Assembly (NCBI RefSeq): GCF_000835495.1
Contig: NW_015622545.1
Coordinates: 2,186,777-2,250,776, forward strand
Origin: Cladophialophora immunda
Taxonomy: Eukaryota; Ascomycota; Eurotiomycetes; Chaetothyriales; Herpotrichiellaceae
Direction of reading: 5' to 3'
DNA length: 64,000 nt
The notes under the pieces were generated by a model. It saw only the letters and a list, made by a program, of their open reading frames with translations. It made no database searches and had not been told where the DNA came from. Made by a program: the position numbers and the translations under genes. Positions 11,078 through 22,275 of the stretch are shown here, in pieces (the first letter of the stretch is position 1; every line of letters starts with the position of its first letter).

Positions 11078-11920
11078 ATGCCTGAACTACAGATCTCATC
11101 GACGCTGCCGCTAAAGTCTGGGCACGAGATCCCCGTGCTGGGCTTCGGCACCTGCCAGAGCGCGACGTGCACGCAGTCGGCCCTGGCGGCGCTGCGGAAC
11201 TCGTACACGCATCTCGACACGGCGCAGATCTACAAGAACGAGGCGGAGACGGGCGCGGCCATCGCGCAGAGCCAGATCGACCCTTCCACGCTGTTCGTGT
11301 GCTCGAAGCTGTGGGAGGACATGTACTCGCGCGACGGGGCGCTCGCGGGCGTCGAGGCCTCGCTGCAGAAACTCGGCCTGCCATCCATCGACCTCTACCT
11401 GCTGCACACGCCGCGGCCGGGCCCGCTGGCGCGCAAGGAGGCGTGGCTGGGGCTCCAGGACGCGGTCGAGAGGGGCCTGGTCAAGAGCATCGGCGTGTCC
11501 AACTGGGCGCCCAAGCACATCGAGCAGCTCATGACCGAGCAGGGCGTCTACATCGAGCCCGTCTGCAACCAGATCGAACTCCACCCGTGGAACCAGCAGA
11601 GGCAGCTCGTGTCGTACTGCAAGGCCAAGGGCATCGTCGTGGTGGCGTACTCGCCCCTCACCCAGGGCCGGCGACTGAACGACCCGACCATTGTCTCCCT
11701 TGCTCAGAAGTACGGCCGGACCCCAGCTCAGATCGTCTTGCGGTGGGGGCTGCAGAAAGGCCTGGTAGTGATTCCCAAGAGCGATCGAGAACAGCGGATC
11801 ATCGAGAACAAGGGAATTTTCGGCTGGGAGATTTCCAAAGAAGATGTCGAAGTCATTGACGGCCTCGACGAGGGACAGAAGGCAAATTTGGGAGAGTGGG
11901 ATCCGTATGCTTGGGATTGA
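11078..11920 (+). CDS. Aldo-keto reductase
   Basis: A single exon of 280 aa starting at ATG 11078. It is an NADPH-dependent carbonyl reductase of the AKR superfamily with a (beta/alpha)8 barrel. The catalytic tetrad is visible as Asp in HLDTAQIYKNE, Tyr in the same string, Lys in VCSKLW and His in LLHTPRP. Family signatures GVSNWAPKHIEQL, CNQIELHPW and the cofactor-binding VVIPKSDREQRI all lie in the expected order. Length is typical of the short fungal and plant-like AKR group. The sequence is markedly GC-rich in its first two thirds. The substrate is not predictable. It is the third enzyme-type gene in the 7-12 kb group, with the Ayg1-like hydrolase and the Zn2Cys6 regulator upstream. Confidence 0.92.
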   Translation: MPELQISSTLPLKSGHEIPVLGFGTCQSATCTQSALAALRNSYTHLDTAQIYKNEAETGAAIAQSQIDPSTLFVCSKLWEDMYSRDGALAGVEASLQKLGLPSIDLYLLHTPRPGPLARKEAWLGLQDAVERGLVKSIGVSNWAPKHIEQLMTEQGVYIEPVCNQIELHPWNQQRQLVSYCKAKGIVVVAYSPLTQGRRLNDPTIVSLAQKYGRTPAQIVLRWGLQKGLVVIPKSDREQRIIENKGIFGWEISKEDVEVIDGLDEGQKANLGEWDPYAWD

Positions 11921-12610
11921 TATTCCGGATTGGCCGTCCGATTCTATAACAGAGCCTCCCAGCGACTCCGCTTCCCGGTCTAGACATATGACACTTTTCC
12001 ATCTTCAGTGTGCCACCACACTGAAACTCTTTCTGCCATTCCTTACCGTGCTCTCTGCTCCTCCACTGCTCGCTAGGCATTTCAGCCTGGTACCCGACTA
12101 CCGGCGGTGAACGGCTGTTGGAAGTCCGAACTCTGGAAACCAACCTCCCGTCCAGCTTCCGTACTCGAAGCTGCAATGCTTCGCTGATTCCGTCCGTGCA
12201 TCAAGCAATCTGGGTCTGATGACTGTCGTCGGAAAAGCCGTAAATATATGCGAATGCAGGGAGCGCGACGGATGAGGATTGAGGGAATATTGTCCACTGG
12301 GACGAATCTTCCGCCTGCTCTTCTGTTGTTCTGCAGTTCGGGCTCGGCAGCTGGCCCTAGATGCATGGAGACTGTAAGTCCCTAGTAAGTCCCTTGCATC
12401 TCTGCACGAATCCATCCTCATTGCCCGCAGAAGTCACCTTCATGTGATAATACCCATAACTCCACAACGCTGGTGTTTGGCCTGAGCAAAGGCGTCCCGT
12501 GTTCGGTGTTTGCTTCCCTTTGCATCTGCTCCGGCTCCTACTTCAGCATGCTGGTTTCCCGGAAGATTACTCGAGCTTTGATGAGAAGTCGTAGCCGGCT
12601 ATTCTCCTGG
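11921..12610. other. Intergenic, convergent 3' ends
   Basis: This 690-bp gap lies between the aldo-keto reductase and GatC/Gta3 stop codons. Open frames here are short and composition-driven. Nothing is supported. Confidence 0.6.
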
Positions 12611-13387
12611 TCAATCCACGTCCTTTTCCTTCGTATTCTTCCCTCCCGCCTCTTTATCCGCCCCCTCGGGCTTTGGCTCGGGCACCTGCCTCTTGACGAA
12701 GAAGAACCTTCCCATCTTGCGACTCTCCCCGTCTTCTCCGAGTGCCCAGGGATCCTCAACCTTACTCCAAGCTAATGGGTCCTCCTCCCACGGCTGACTA
12801 TCCGGGGTGAAACTTGTGACCTGATAGGTATCTCTTCTTCTCCTTATCGTTCCATTCCTACCCTTCTTCTCCTCGAGTGCGATGAACTCGGCCAAGGTCG
12901 ATCGGGTAATGGTGCGTTCTTGTCTATGTTCCGAGGTTTCGTCGCGGATGGCCACAAGAGGTTCGACACCGGTTGTGTCGACTTTCTGGATTTCCTTGAC
13001 AAAGTGTACTTGATCGCGCAGGTCTCGGAGCATTTGGGCTTCTTCGGCTTGGTTTTTAGGGAGAGGGAGTGCGGAGAGGCGGAGGAGGTGATGTAGTTTC
13101 TCACGCGTTATTTCTTTCGAGCTCGGTGTAGCTTCGTCTCTCAACTGTGCCGGTGCTTCGGATGAAGTCTTGTCTGTGCTTGTCGTCGAGTCTCTCGTTT
13201 TAGATCGCCGTGATGGCGTAGGCAGAAGCTGAGACACGGACCATGTGGGTGTCTCTAGGAGGGATTGGATTTCTGGGGAAATATCAATTTTCTTGACGAG
13301 CCTCAGTTCCTTTTCGCGAGCAGGGCTGGTGACAGGTCCAGAGAGGGCGGTGCGGATGTTGAATGTTTGTCGCGGAATCCGAGGCAT
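12611..13387 (-). CDS. gta3: Mitochondrial glutamyl-tRNA(Gln) amidotransferase subunit C (Gta3-type)
   Basis: A single exon of 258 aa starting at ATG 13387. Residues about 95-170 match GatC: EKLHHLLRLSALPLP, then MLRDLRDQVHFVKEIQ, then the G-V-x-P-L region VDTTGVEPLVAIRDE. GatC is the small subunit that stabilises GatA-GatB, which converts Glu-tRNA(Gln) to Gln-tRNA(Gln) inside mitochondria. The N-terminus is basic and hydroxylated, as expected of a mitochondrial presequence. The C-terminal extension (PWEEDPLAWSKVEDPWALG, then a Lys/Glu-rich tail) is typical of fungal Gta3-type proteins rather than bacterial GatC. The gene is divergent from SEC17 across a 387-bp promoter. The symbol is by resemblance. 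Confidence 0.83.
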   Translation of the reverse strand: MPRIPRQTFNIRTALSGPVTSPAREKELRLVKKIDISPEIQSLLETPTWSVSQLLPTPSRRSKTRDSTTSTDKTSSEAPAQLRDEATPSSKEITREKLHHLLRLSALPLPKNQAEEAQMLRDLRDQVHFVKEIQKVDTTGVEPLVAIRDETSEHRQERTITRSTLAEFIALEEKKGRNGTIRRRRDTYQVTSFTPDSQPWEEDPLAWSKVEDPWALGEDGESRKMGRFFFVKRQVPEPKPEGADKEAGGKNTKEKDVD

Positions 13388-13774
13388 TTCGGAATGCAGA
13401 GGAAGACCGTCCCCAACCCTAGGTACGCTCGCGGGTCACATTGGTTCCTAGCTGGTTGACGAGAGTAAACATTATCGGCGCAGCCGTGCAGGTCCAAGAA
13501 ATGCTTAAAGCAGCATGGTGACGTCTTGTACGGGGGACCATTTCTCGACCGCTTTGGCGGGGCTGCGCTGCGCTTGGACAGTGGTACGCAAGTCCATTTA
13601 TCAAACAGGTGTTGTTCCAGGAGCCACCTATACCACCGGTCACTGATTGATCTCAGAGTCTGTAACCTCCTCTCATCCATATATCGTCCAAGATAACTGC
13701 AAGACCATAATAGGCCCTGCATCTCGCACATCACATTCTCTGCTTTATCACCCTCCTTCACCTTGACTTCACCC
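13388..13774. other. Divergent promoter, gta3 / SEC17
   Basis: This 387-bp gap lies between divergent start codons of two housekeeping genes. The SEC17 leader ends in a pyrimidine-rich stretch (about 13745-13774). No TATA box or other feature was noted. Confidence 0.5.
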
Positions 13775-14715
13775 ATGGCTCAAGATCCGCGAGTATTACT
13801 ACAGAAGGCCGAAAAAGCCGCCCAGGGTGCCACCGGGGGGTTCAGTTTATTTGGCGGACGAGGAGAAAAATGGGAGAACGCTGCGGATCTCTACACGCAG
13901 GCCGCAAATGCGTTCCGAGTACAGAAGCAGAGTAAGCACCAGGCATTGCTCCGAGAAGATGGCGGAGAATGATGCTAATATCATTTGAAACAGATCTGGA
14001 GGCTGGGAAAGCCTTTGAAAAGGCCGCCTCAATCCAACAGTCCAAGCTCAATGAACCCGATGACATGGCCAATACCCTAACCGAAGCCTTCAAAGTCTAC
14101 CGTAAAGAGTCCCCCCAAGACGCTGCCCGCGTGCTCAGCACCGCCATACAACACTACACCACGAAGGGCAACTTCCGCCGCGCGGCTACACATCAGCAGA
14201 ACCTCGCCGAAGTGTATGAGATGGAGCTTGGCGATCAGAAAAAGGCCCTGGAGGCGTATGACACCGCCGCACAGTGGTACGAGAGCGACAACGCCGAAGC
14301 ACTGGCAAACAAACTGTACTTGAAAGTTGCTGACCTGGCGGCACTCGAAGGCGACTACCAGAACGCGATCGGCAAACTCGAAGCCGTGGCCAAGTCGAGC
14401 TTAAACAACAATCTGATGCGCTGGAGCGTCAAGGACTACTTTCTCAAAGCCGGCATATGCTATCTCGCTGCAGGCGATCAAGTGGCGACCAAGAGAGCAC
14501 TGGAGCAGTATCGCGAGCTGGACGGCAGCTTTGCAAGCACCAGGGAGAATATGCTGCTAACGGACCTGGTGGGGTGTGTGGAGGAAGGAGACCAAGAGGC
14601 CTTTTCGGACAAGCTATTCCAGTTCGATTCGTTGAGCAAGCTGGACAAGTGGAAGACGACACTGCTTCTGAGGGTGAAGAATGCGATCGAGAAGGAGGAG
14701 GAAGATTTCTCGTAG
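13775..14715 (+). CDS. SEC17: Alpha-SNAP (Sec17), SNARE disassembly adaptor
   Basis: Model: join(13775..13931, 13994..14715), 292 aa, the usual length for alpha-SNAP. The intron has GTAAGC/CAG borders and joins QKQ to NLEAGKAFEKAA. The N-terminus carries the membrane-binding loop (GGFSLFGGRGEKWENAADLY); the body is the TPR-like helical sheet of the SNAP family, with QQNLAEVYEMELGD and KAGICYLAAGD. The C-terminus ends in the conserved SKLDKWKTTLLLRVKNAIEK region that stimulates the Sec18/NSF ATPase, followed by an acidic tail. The product recruits Sec18 to cis-SNARE complexes so they can be recycled, on all secretory membranes. ATG 13775 is preferred over the upstream in-frame TTG because it matches the family start MAQDPRVLLQKAEK. 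Confidence 0.96.
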
Positions 14716-15561
14716 AGCGTGGGCACGAGAGGGAGATGCAAGGATCGCTAGGACGGGGAGAGTCTTTCTGCATGGAACCAATCAGACAATCTCTCTCCCC
14801 TTCCGGACAAATCCACCGCACGCCACCAGCGCCCTATGACCCTGCCGTCCGAGTCACACCGACTTGACAGAACAAGGATGATTGAATAGGTGTGGACAGG
14901 GAGGGATAAGCGATGGGGGCTTTCGGGAACCGGCGTCAAAGGCGTTTCTCGCAGAAGAATACCTATAATCGAATCCGTTCGTCCTTCTTCCAGACGATGC
15001 GGTCTCGGGATATGCCATGCCATGCCACGTTATGCTATCAAAAGACCAGCTTGAGCCCGTATCAAACCAGCAGTAGCACCACTCCTACCCCCATCGACAC
15101 AGACAGGTGGTTTGGTCGTCCTAGGGATCGGATCGGGATCTTCCTCACGACGAACGTTAGAACGGCGCGTACTGCATGCACACCCGAATGGATTGATTGA
15201 TTGACTAAGTGCAGTGCAAACGGCAATTGACTAATGGCCATATTCTGGCGGAATATGCACTTCATTTATTTTTTTTCCATTTTTACTTCCCAATTCCAGT
15301 TTCCACTTGTTCACATAGTAAGTATATCGAGACACCAGTTGCCATGCAAGCGTGCATCATGCATCGTGAGACACGTCTTTTTAATCTTGTCTCTTATACA
15401 GAGATATGCCAAACCCCCCCAAACAATGCCGAACAGTTGATGGTATCCCGCTTCGTAGACAGGCGGACAAAACACAAACACTGGTCTTTAGATGCACATA
15501 TAGTCCCGCCATATACACTGTACCTCCTTTACCATGGGTGGCTCCCACATGTCTTCCTTTC
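14716..15561. other. Intergenic, convergent 3' ends
   Basis: This 846-bp gap separates the stop codons of SEC17 and LSB6. Nothing is supported; short open frames overlap on all strands. Confidence 0.6.
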
Positions 15562-18013
15562 TTAACACCAAGTGAAAAAGGGTTTCTTGCTCTTTACCGT
15601 TTCTAGCCTCTCCACGATTACCTTCCTCCTGTGCGTCGAGTCCATGTCACTTGCGGCGGCGTACCCCAAATCCCCCTCATCGACATCATCTCCCTCGTAC
15701 ACGATGCTCGGCACAGATCTCGGTTTGTGGCCGCCATAGCCACTTCTTGTTGACATGGACCGTTGTCTCCGCGTGGCGCGTTCCTTCGAGGTCGCGTTGT
15801 TGCTGTGGGTAGAACTGTCGCCGACACGACGAGGAAATTCGAAGCTGAAGCGTGTCTTGCCCTTCGCGGAGGGACGAGCGGGGAGTGTATGAGCGTTTGG
15901 ATGGTGGCCGAGACTACTGCGAGCCTCTCGAGCAAAGTCCATAGAGTCAAAGCCACCATCTTCGCCAGGGCCGGGCAGATAGCCCAGATCAGCCGCGCTG
16001 TCTTCACGAGTGAGGTCGAAGCGGTTTGGATTGGGTAGTTCATTCGTTGGAGAGCCAAGAAGGTCGTATTGTGGTGCTTGGTGTCTGCCAGGCGGCGCAG
16101 AAGCGTAGGATGCCCCTATGTCCATCTCTTCTTGTTGTTGATAATTACGTGCTGCGCGGCGATTCATCTCGGTGGAAGGGACGCGCATGGGGATCGCCAC
16201 AGGGACATCCACCAGATCGTCCCAGACGCATACTCTGGTGCGCCTTGTCAGTTCCAAAGGCCCGTGGTCTTCTTGTTTCAGTGTCTCCACGACATTCCAG
16301 GCTTGCCCCTTCATCACCGCAATTTGCCGCGCAAACATGCTTTCTTTGAAATCTGCGTCCAACGCAAAGACTCTCCGTAGAGCCATTTGGGTTTCGCTCC
16401 ACCACGCGGTTGAAGTCAGTAGAGGGAGGAAATGATCCCGGGTCTTCTTTGAAAATGGCTGCCCGATCAAGGAGACGGGCAAGAACAACCAGCCAAATGG
16501 GAAACTTCGCCACTGGAAGATAAGTTAGCATACATCAACTGCGGGTGATAATATGTATACATACGGCATCTGGGTGTTTCCAGGGCCATGACAGACTATT
16601 GTCAATGGCCCCGATGGTGATGGAACACTGGAGTTCCTGGTTGTTTGACGGCGTCCCTGATCGACTCTCCATCGCCTCATACCGCTTATATGGTCTGGAG
16701 GTATTTGACTCTGGCCGTTGAGGATTGATATTGGGGCTTACTGATGCCGGTTGCAGGTGTGCATCTCCGTTCTCCGTGGAGCCGTTCGGTTTTGGCGGCT
16801 CTGCCACGATCGAAACCTCCTCCGTCTTCCAGTCAATTTTGATCATCCAGTTGTCGAGGCCCCTATCAGTGTTTCGCATGATGTAATCAAGGATCACCAA
16901 TTTCTCCAGTTCTTCCCGAAAAGCCTGCCGTATGGCAGGCGTCCAATGAAACTTTGGTGCCTCTTCTGACGGCGGGGGCGACACGACTCGAGGGGCCTCT
17001 TCGTCGTCTTCCTCATCTGATCCCCGTCCACCAGGAAGGCAATGGCTCAGGGGTCTTCTCTTTCGTGTATGCTCCATATCTGCACGAAACTCGGTTGCTT
17101 GATCCGGCCAGGGGTTCTCGCGCAGGAAAAGATTTGCATCTCTATATCCTTTCAAGAAGACCTGAAAGCTGCCGGGTTTCGCGGGCAGGCCTCTTTTCCC
17201 ACTCCAGGTGCTTCTCCTTTCCCAGAAATCGTAGTAGAAGACCTTGGAGGATAGCCAGACAACGTCCGTGTACGGAACAATGTATGTCCTCAACTGGGAA
17301 TCCAAAACATATGCGGCAGCTTCCGACACGTAGGATAAATTGGGGATCAAGCACGCCCGGCCAAAGGCGAAAGGAAGTAGATTCCTGTGCAGCCACTTCG
17401 TCCATTTGGGATTCCTCGATGCATAGGGTTCTTCATCTTTCGGCTTGAACACGCCAACAACTTTGCCTTCACTATTGCGTGCGAAGTAGCTGCCTGAGCT
17501 ACCTTGCGAAATCATTTTGGGGTGTGTCCCCAGTTCGATGGCGACTCTGACGCTTTCCACGATATCATCAAATTGTTGTTTGGTCATTCTTTGCGTTTCG
17601 GCAGCAGTGTAGGCAGCCAGATCGGAGGCAGTGTAGGGGTGTACGCCAGGAGGAGCTTGGAAGACGGAATGGTGTATCTCCAGTTGTTCCTCCTCTTGAG
17701 TCTTGCCCTTGACAGAGCTGATTTTGAACTTGGAAGCGATCTCTTCTGCCCATCTCTCCAGCCGGGCGTTGATCGCTTTGATGTCCACACCCGAGGAATT
17801 ACTTCGTGCTCGTCGCATGGACCGTCGTCGTGGATCATGGTGTGCGCCGGAGCGCATCGACTCCCTCGGAGCCGGCTGTATCGAGGCATATCGGGTTGTT
17901 AGGGGCGAGGATGCGTACGTCTCATCTCCTGAATCTTCGTCCCCCAGCGGGCCGTCGTCCTCGTCCGCCTGCGCCAGGCGAGCGTAACCGGAGGTTGGTC
18001 GCTGTCGAGGCAT
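15562..18013 (-). CDS. LSB6: Type II phosphatidylinositol 4-kinase (Lsb6)
   Basis: Model: complement(join(15562..16512, 16565..18013)), 799 aa. The 52-bp intron has GTATGT/CAG borders and joins WPWKHPDA to WRSFPFGWLFLP. Kinase landmarks of the type II PI4K family are the nucleotide loop SQGSSGSYFARNSEGK, VFKPKDEEPYASRNPKW, the catalytic loop DYIMRNTDRGLDNWMIK, and the metal-binding segment AIDNSLSWPWKHPD. The enzyme makes PI4P on endosomal, vacuolar and plasma membranes. About 75 N-terminal residues are low-complexity. An acidic insert (GSDEEDDEEAPRVVSPPP) sits inside the kinase region, and a long Ser/Arg-rich C-terminal tail of about 170 residues has no recognised domain. Both are probably regulatory. 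Confidence 0.94.
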
Positions 18014-19875
18014 TGCTTGATGTCACCACCCAGTAGGGAGGAGGAAGAAGAGGAGGGCAAGGTTTAAAAGGTATAATGATGGCTCTCACATGCTGACGGC
18101 TGCGACTCTAGGAACCAGAAAATATCGGGACCACAATCACTCGAGAAGTCGGCATGGAGTGACTTTGAAGCCACGTTCCTCGAAACTTGGTCTGGAAGGG
18201 CCAGAAACGCGGAGGAAGTGAGCCGGAATTGTTCGATGAACAAAGTGGTTGGCTAGGTGCTGCGACTGCGCCAATCATTTTGTGCGTCTTTGCATTATTA
18301 CGGAGGACATCAGCACCACATGCCTGCACCACACGGAATTATTAGGTCCTCATCCTCAGGGACTGGAGAGCACTGCCCTCGCCGACCAGTCAGTCGCCTT
18401 GTAAGGTGTTCAATCTTCTACCTGTTCGTCTAGCGAGTATCCTTCAGGTGAGAAAGAGGCAACTCATTATCCAGATCGCCAGCTGTGACAGCCACTCATC
18501 CCCCTTCTGGACATTTATTCCACGACCTACGGAATCGAGAACTCATCTATGCCACGCTTGGACACCCGATCCGTAAGGCGCAGCTTTTGATGGCTTGATC
18601 AACGGCGACGGGATACAGTACTGAGCCTTGTCGGCAGACCTGTAGGCCACTCTTCATGCAATGCAGACTACTAATACCCGTGAGATCGTCACAGATAAAT
18701 CAGATAGATCTCCGAATATCGATTCTCTTCGAGCTTCCCCATCCCTCCCTTTATCAGCCACAAGCCCTGAAGATAGCTTTGCACGCCTCACCAGCCACAA
18801 CTATTCCTCATCAGTCCAAGCAGTTGGATCGCGCATCGAACCTTACGCGAGGGGTTGCCGTTAATCTCAGACAGCGGGCCTTGATCGACAGATGCTTTTT
18901 TCTTTTGACGCGTGACATTGCTAGAAGAGACCGGGAACCACAATAGGAGACGGTTGGATCCTTCTGTACCACGCGCATGGCAGTTGTAGAGTGGATCGAG
19001 TTTCACCTTCGTAGTCGACCATGGCGCCCTGGCCGGCGAGCCGCGCAGCTTGGGCCTGGAGCGTAGCTTTTCCAAGATCGCCCTCCCAGGCAGTTTGGAT
19101 GAGCTATTGATCCCCATCTGCACGTCAGTCAGTCAGAAACGAGCACCGAGCGGCTATTTGGCCCTCGTCCAAATTTGCGCACAGGTTATTGGGACGGTGT
19201 GGGAGGCGCGATAGGAAAAAGGGGCACTTCGGAAGCCGGTGCCTCCACCGTGAGATTGGACAATCTCTTTCATCTTTCCCCAGATTTGCTAAAGCGCCGA
19301 ATCAACGCCACGCTGCCCTGCTGCGAGGATGTCGCACAGAGACTGAATGCAGTTCGATTCGAAAGGACTCCTCCAGACTGCGCAGTTCACAATAGGCCGT
19401 CGACTTTCGTGTAATGCACACCGAGGCCGAGTAACTATATGTCCAAGCCCGGTCTCTGCTGACCCTGGTCTGGTTGACCTCTGTACCTGGTAGGAAGCTC
19501 ATCTCAACAAAAGCGTTTACGGTCAAGACAAGGCGCAATTAGACATGCTGTTAGGCTTCTCGGCGGGACCAATATTGTGCTCGCCAACCAGGATCCCCTC
19601 GATATGGGACCCCCCCCTGACTCTGAGATTGTATTGGGTGAAGCAAAATACTCCAAGATTCCCGTCTATCGATAGACGTGCTTCCAGTTCTGCGATAACA
19701 TACCCTCTCTTTTTTGATTATATGGTTGTTGCTGGCCGCATTGCAACGAGGTGCATGTGGCATTCTTTTGCTGACAACAGGGCATCATATCCTTCACAGT
19801 GGCCTCACACAGGCGTCCCTTTCACACCGAACCAGATCCGTCGAGACCACGGTTTGGTCTCAAACACCACTGAAC
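18014..19875. other. Long divergent upstream region of LSB6 and the GATA factor
   Basis: These 1.86 kb carry no convincing gene. Open frames at 18656-19123 and 19545-19922 have no codon or protein-like pattern. The region probably holds the long leader of the GATA-factor transcript and possibly an unrecognised non-coding 5' exon. HGATAR sites are annotated separately. Confidence 0.5.
18693..19698. promoter_or_regulatory. Cluster of HGATAR sites upstream of the GATA factor
   Basis: Consensus HGATAR sites occur at 18693-18698 (AGATAA), 18702-18707 (AGATAG), 18751-18756 (TGATAA, reverse), 18771-18776 (AGATAG), 19209-19214 (CGATAG), 19666-19671 and 19670-19675 (overlapping CGATAG on both strands) and 19693-19698 (CGATAA). 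Fungal GATA factors bind this hexamer, and areA/areB-type genes commonly show auto- or cross-regulation. The count was made by eye. Confidence 0.45.
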
Positions 19876-21490
19876 ACGGCGTCCGCAGTTGCTCCCCCGC
19901 TCTTCCGGGCCTCACTCCTTGACCCTACCTATCGCCAACCATCGACGCCGTTGAGTGACCCCAGGTTGGAGGAATATGGCACACTGAGACGGGATCAACA
20001 AAGGAGTAGCTCGCCTTTGCCGCCTCCGGCAGTACATGGAAAGGACATCTCGCGTCCGTCGTCAACCAATCTTCCGTACACGGGCAGTCACTTCTTCAAC
20101 CAACCACAATTCCATGCGAGAAGTGCAAGCTTCAATCTCGGGCGTGACTATCACTCCGAACCACGACCAGCACTGCCTGGGCTGTCGGCTTTGACCTCCT
20201 TGGCGGCTGCTGCACCTCCTCCAACAGTCAGGTACGCCGAAGATGGAATTTGGCGAGGAAGCAAAATAGATGGAAATAAAAACTGACACACGGCGGCAGA
20301 TCCTTCTCTAGCAGCAGCTATGGTTCGCAGATGAGTTACTCGGGCAGCATGTCGGGCAGTATGGGCCCTGCACCAACACCTGGAATTGCAGGCAATGCTC
20401 CGGTGAGTGTGATTCTTCCTTGTGTTGCTGTGTTGCCGTGTTGCCTCGCCCAAATGCTCGTGTCTCTCTGCGTTGTGTCTGGGCCTCAGCCTGGTAGCAT
20501 GGATTGATGCCAAGGCTGCACTGGTGGCAGGCAGTTTTCAGTTGGTCGGTCACGGGGTTAAACTTCGGTTTCTTATCGTTATCGAAACCTGCGATTCCTT
20601 GGATTCGATCACCACGGAAAATACCATGGCTGCTTCAATATCCTCAGGCGCTGACCAGAATGCCCCTTTCGTACAGCCCGTCTGTCAAAACTGCCAGACG
20701 TCGACTACTCCGCTATGGCGCCGCGACGAAGCCGGCTCCGTTCTCTGCAATGCCTGCGGCCTGTTTCTCAAGCTGCATGGCCGCCCGAGACCGATTAGCC
20801 TCAAGACAGACGTAATCAAGAGTCGCAATCGAGTCAAAACCTCGAGTCAAGGTCCAAAGAAGAAGGTCAGTCACCCTCTATGGTTTCCCCGGTGCCGCGC
20901 ATGCTTCTGACATCAGAGCGCAGTTTGAGCAGAATGGGGGCCAGCCTCCTCAGACCGACAGTTCCAATGGCATCAATCCTCACCGGCGGGTTTCACAGAT
21001 GGCAGCATCTGTCACCTCTGATAGATCACACTCGCCCGTTTCGCGCACAGGGACCCCTGGGGCTCACCACGACCCTAACATCGCTCCTCAACATGTCTTC
21101 GACGGCGTGTCTGCCACGGTGGACTCTCACTACAACGGCAACAATCACAACAACGGCTCTCCCACGGATCCGTCTCTCCATCTCAACCCCACGCAACCCT
21201 CCCCAAGCACGGTCTCCATGCACAACAGCCAACACGTCGAACCCCCCATGAGTTATGATCAACTAGCTGCCCTCAACACGCGCCTCCGCACCCGAGTTTC
21301 CGAGCTGGAAGTCATCAACATGGTGTACCACGATAACGAACAGAATCTGTGCCGGGAACGAGACCGAGCCATCCAAGAACGCGAAGAATGGAGGCACAAG
21401 GCCGAAGAGCTGCAGCGACGACTCCAAGAAATTAATGACCAAGGACACATTGCTAAGAAGCCACGACTCTCACAAGAACCCCAAGAATGA
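19876..21490 (+). CDS. areB: AreB/ASD4-type GATA zinc-finger transcription factor
   Basis: Long-form model: join(19876..20231, 20300..20402, 20659..20865, 20924..21490), about 410 aa. The finger is C-x2-C-x17-C-x2-C ([19 protein letters not shown], then [18 protein letters not shown]), followed by the basic [15 protein letters not shown] segment. The C-terminus is a long coiled coil ([20 protein letters not shown] and onward) used for dimerisation. This architecture is that of AreB/Dal80/ASD4, nuclear repressors that oppose AreA on nitrogen genes. The 5' frame (LDPTYRQ to RYAEDG) is family-like but contains no in-frame ATG. The given start is a candidate ACG with A at -3 and G at +4; ACG 19849 is another. 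A short form could start at ATG 20626 inside intron 2 (join(20626..20865, 20924..21490), 268 aa). The true 5' end is uncertain. Confidence 0.85.
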
Positions 21491-22275
21491 ATCCCCTGTT
21501 GCGCTCCGAAACACTTTTTCTGGAAAAGAAAACGAAAAAGTGTTTTGTTCTCGGGCATGATAGGTAGAGCAGTGCTCCCCCTTTCCACCTTCATGGTTTG
21601 TGTTCTGTCAGTGATACCCAGATGCACGAATTTTCTTCTCTCTGTCGACCCGACCCGCGAGGGTGGGCCGTGCATAATACGGTGAAATGTTGGCGGGTGG
21701 GAGATGGGCTTTAATGGTTGGATAGGGCGCATATTGGGCTGAGCTTTGTCGGGGTTGGCCATGAAGGCGACGGCGTCTTGGAGAAGTAGGAACACCAAAG
21801 GAGGGCGCTTTGTCACTCCCGGAAAGATTAACAATCACGCCGATAGTTGGCACTGCGGCGCGAGAATCGAAGCTCGATTCAGATTCTCGCTGCCAGGACA
21901 GGGGAATCATGGCCACAGGCATGATGGACGACACAGGGGCATGCGGAAGGGCTTGTCACAAAAGTTTTGGAATTCCTGGGATGACTGACTACTCCTACTT
22001 GCTTGGAGGGCCCATTCTGTCGATAACCTAATTCACAGCACGAGGAGCTTCTTGAATAGATGGATGCCTCGCCTAATCATCGAATCTGAATCCAGAAATC
22101 CAATTCTCACTGCGCGCTTCATATACTATCTGTTCGTACAATAAACTATCGTAGACGCTGAAAATACCATGGATGAGTCCCTCTGCGTCCTGGCTGCCAG
22201 CCCACATTATCCGCAACCATATGCCTCCACACCGGTGTATTACATTCGCCTGAGCTCCCGTGAAGAGGATCGGTC
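21491..22275. other. Intergenic, convergent 3' ends
   Basis: This 785-bp gap lies between the GATA factor and the orphan 521-aa gene. A 19-bp inverted match (AACACTTTTTCTGGAAAAG...CGAAAAAGTGTTTTG, 21510-21546) could form a hairpin shortly after the GATA-factor stop. No gene is supported. Confidence 0.5.

Noticed and set aside
20403..20658. Acceptor TCCTCAG at 20647 for the GATA-factor intron
   Set aside because: It breaks the reading frame into the zinc finger; CAG ending at 20658 keeps phase 0.
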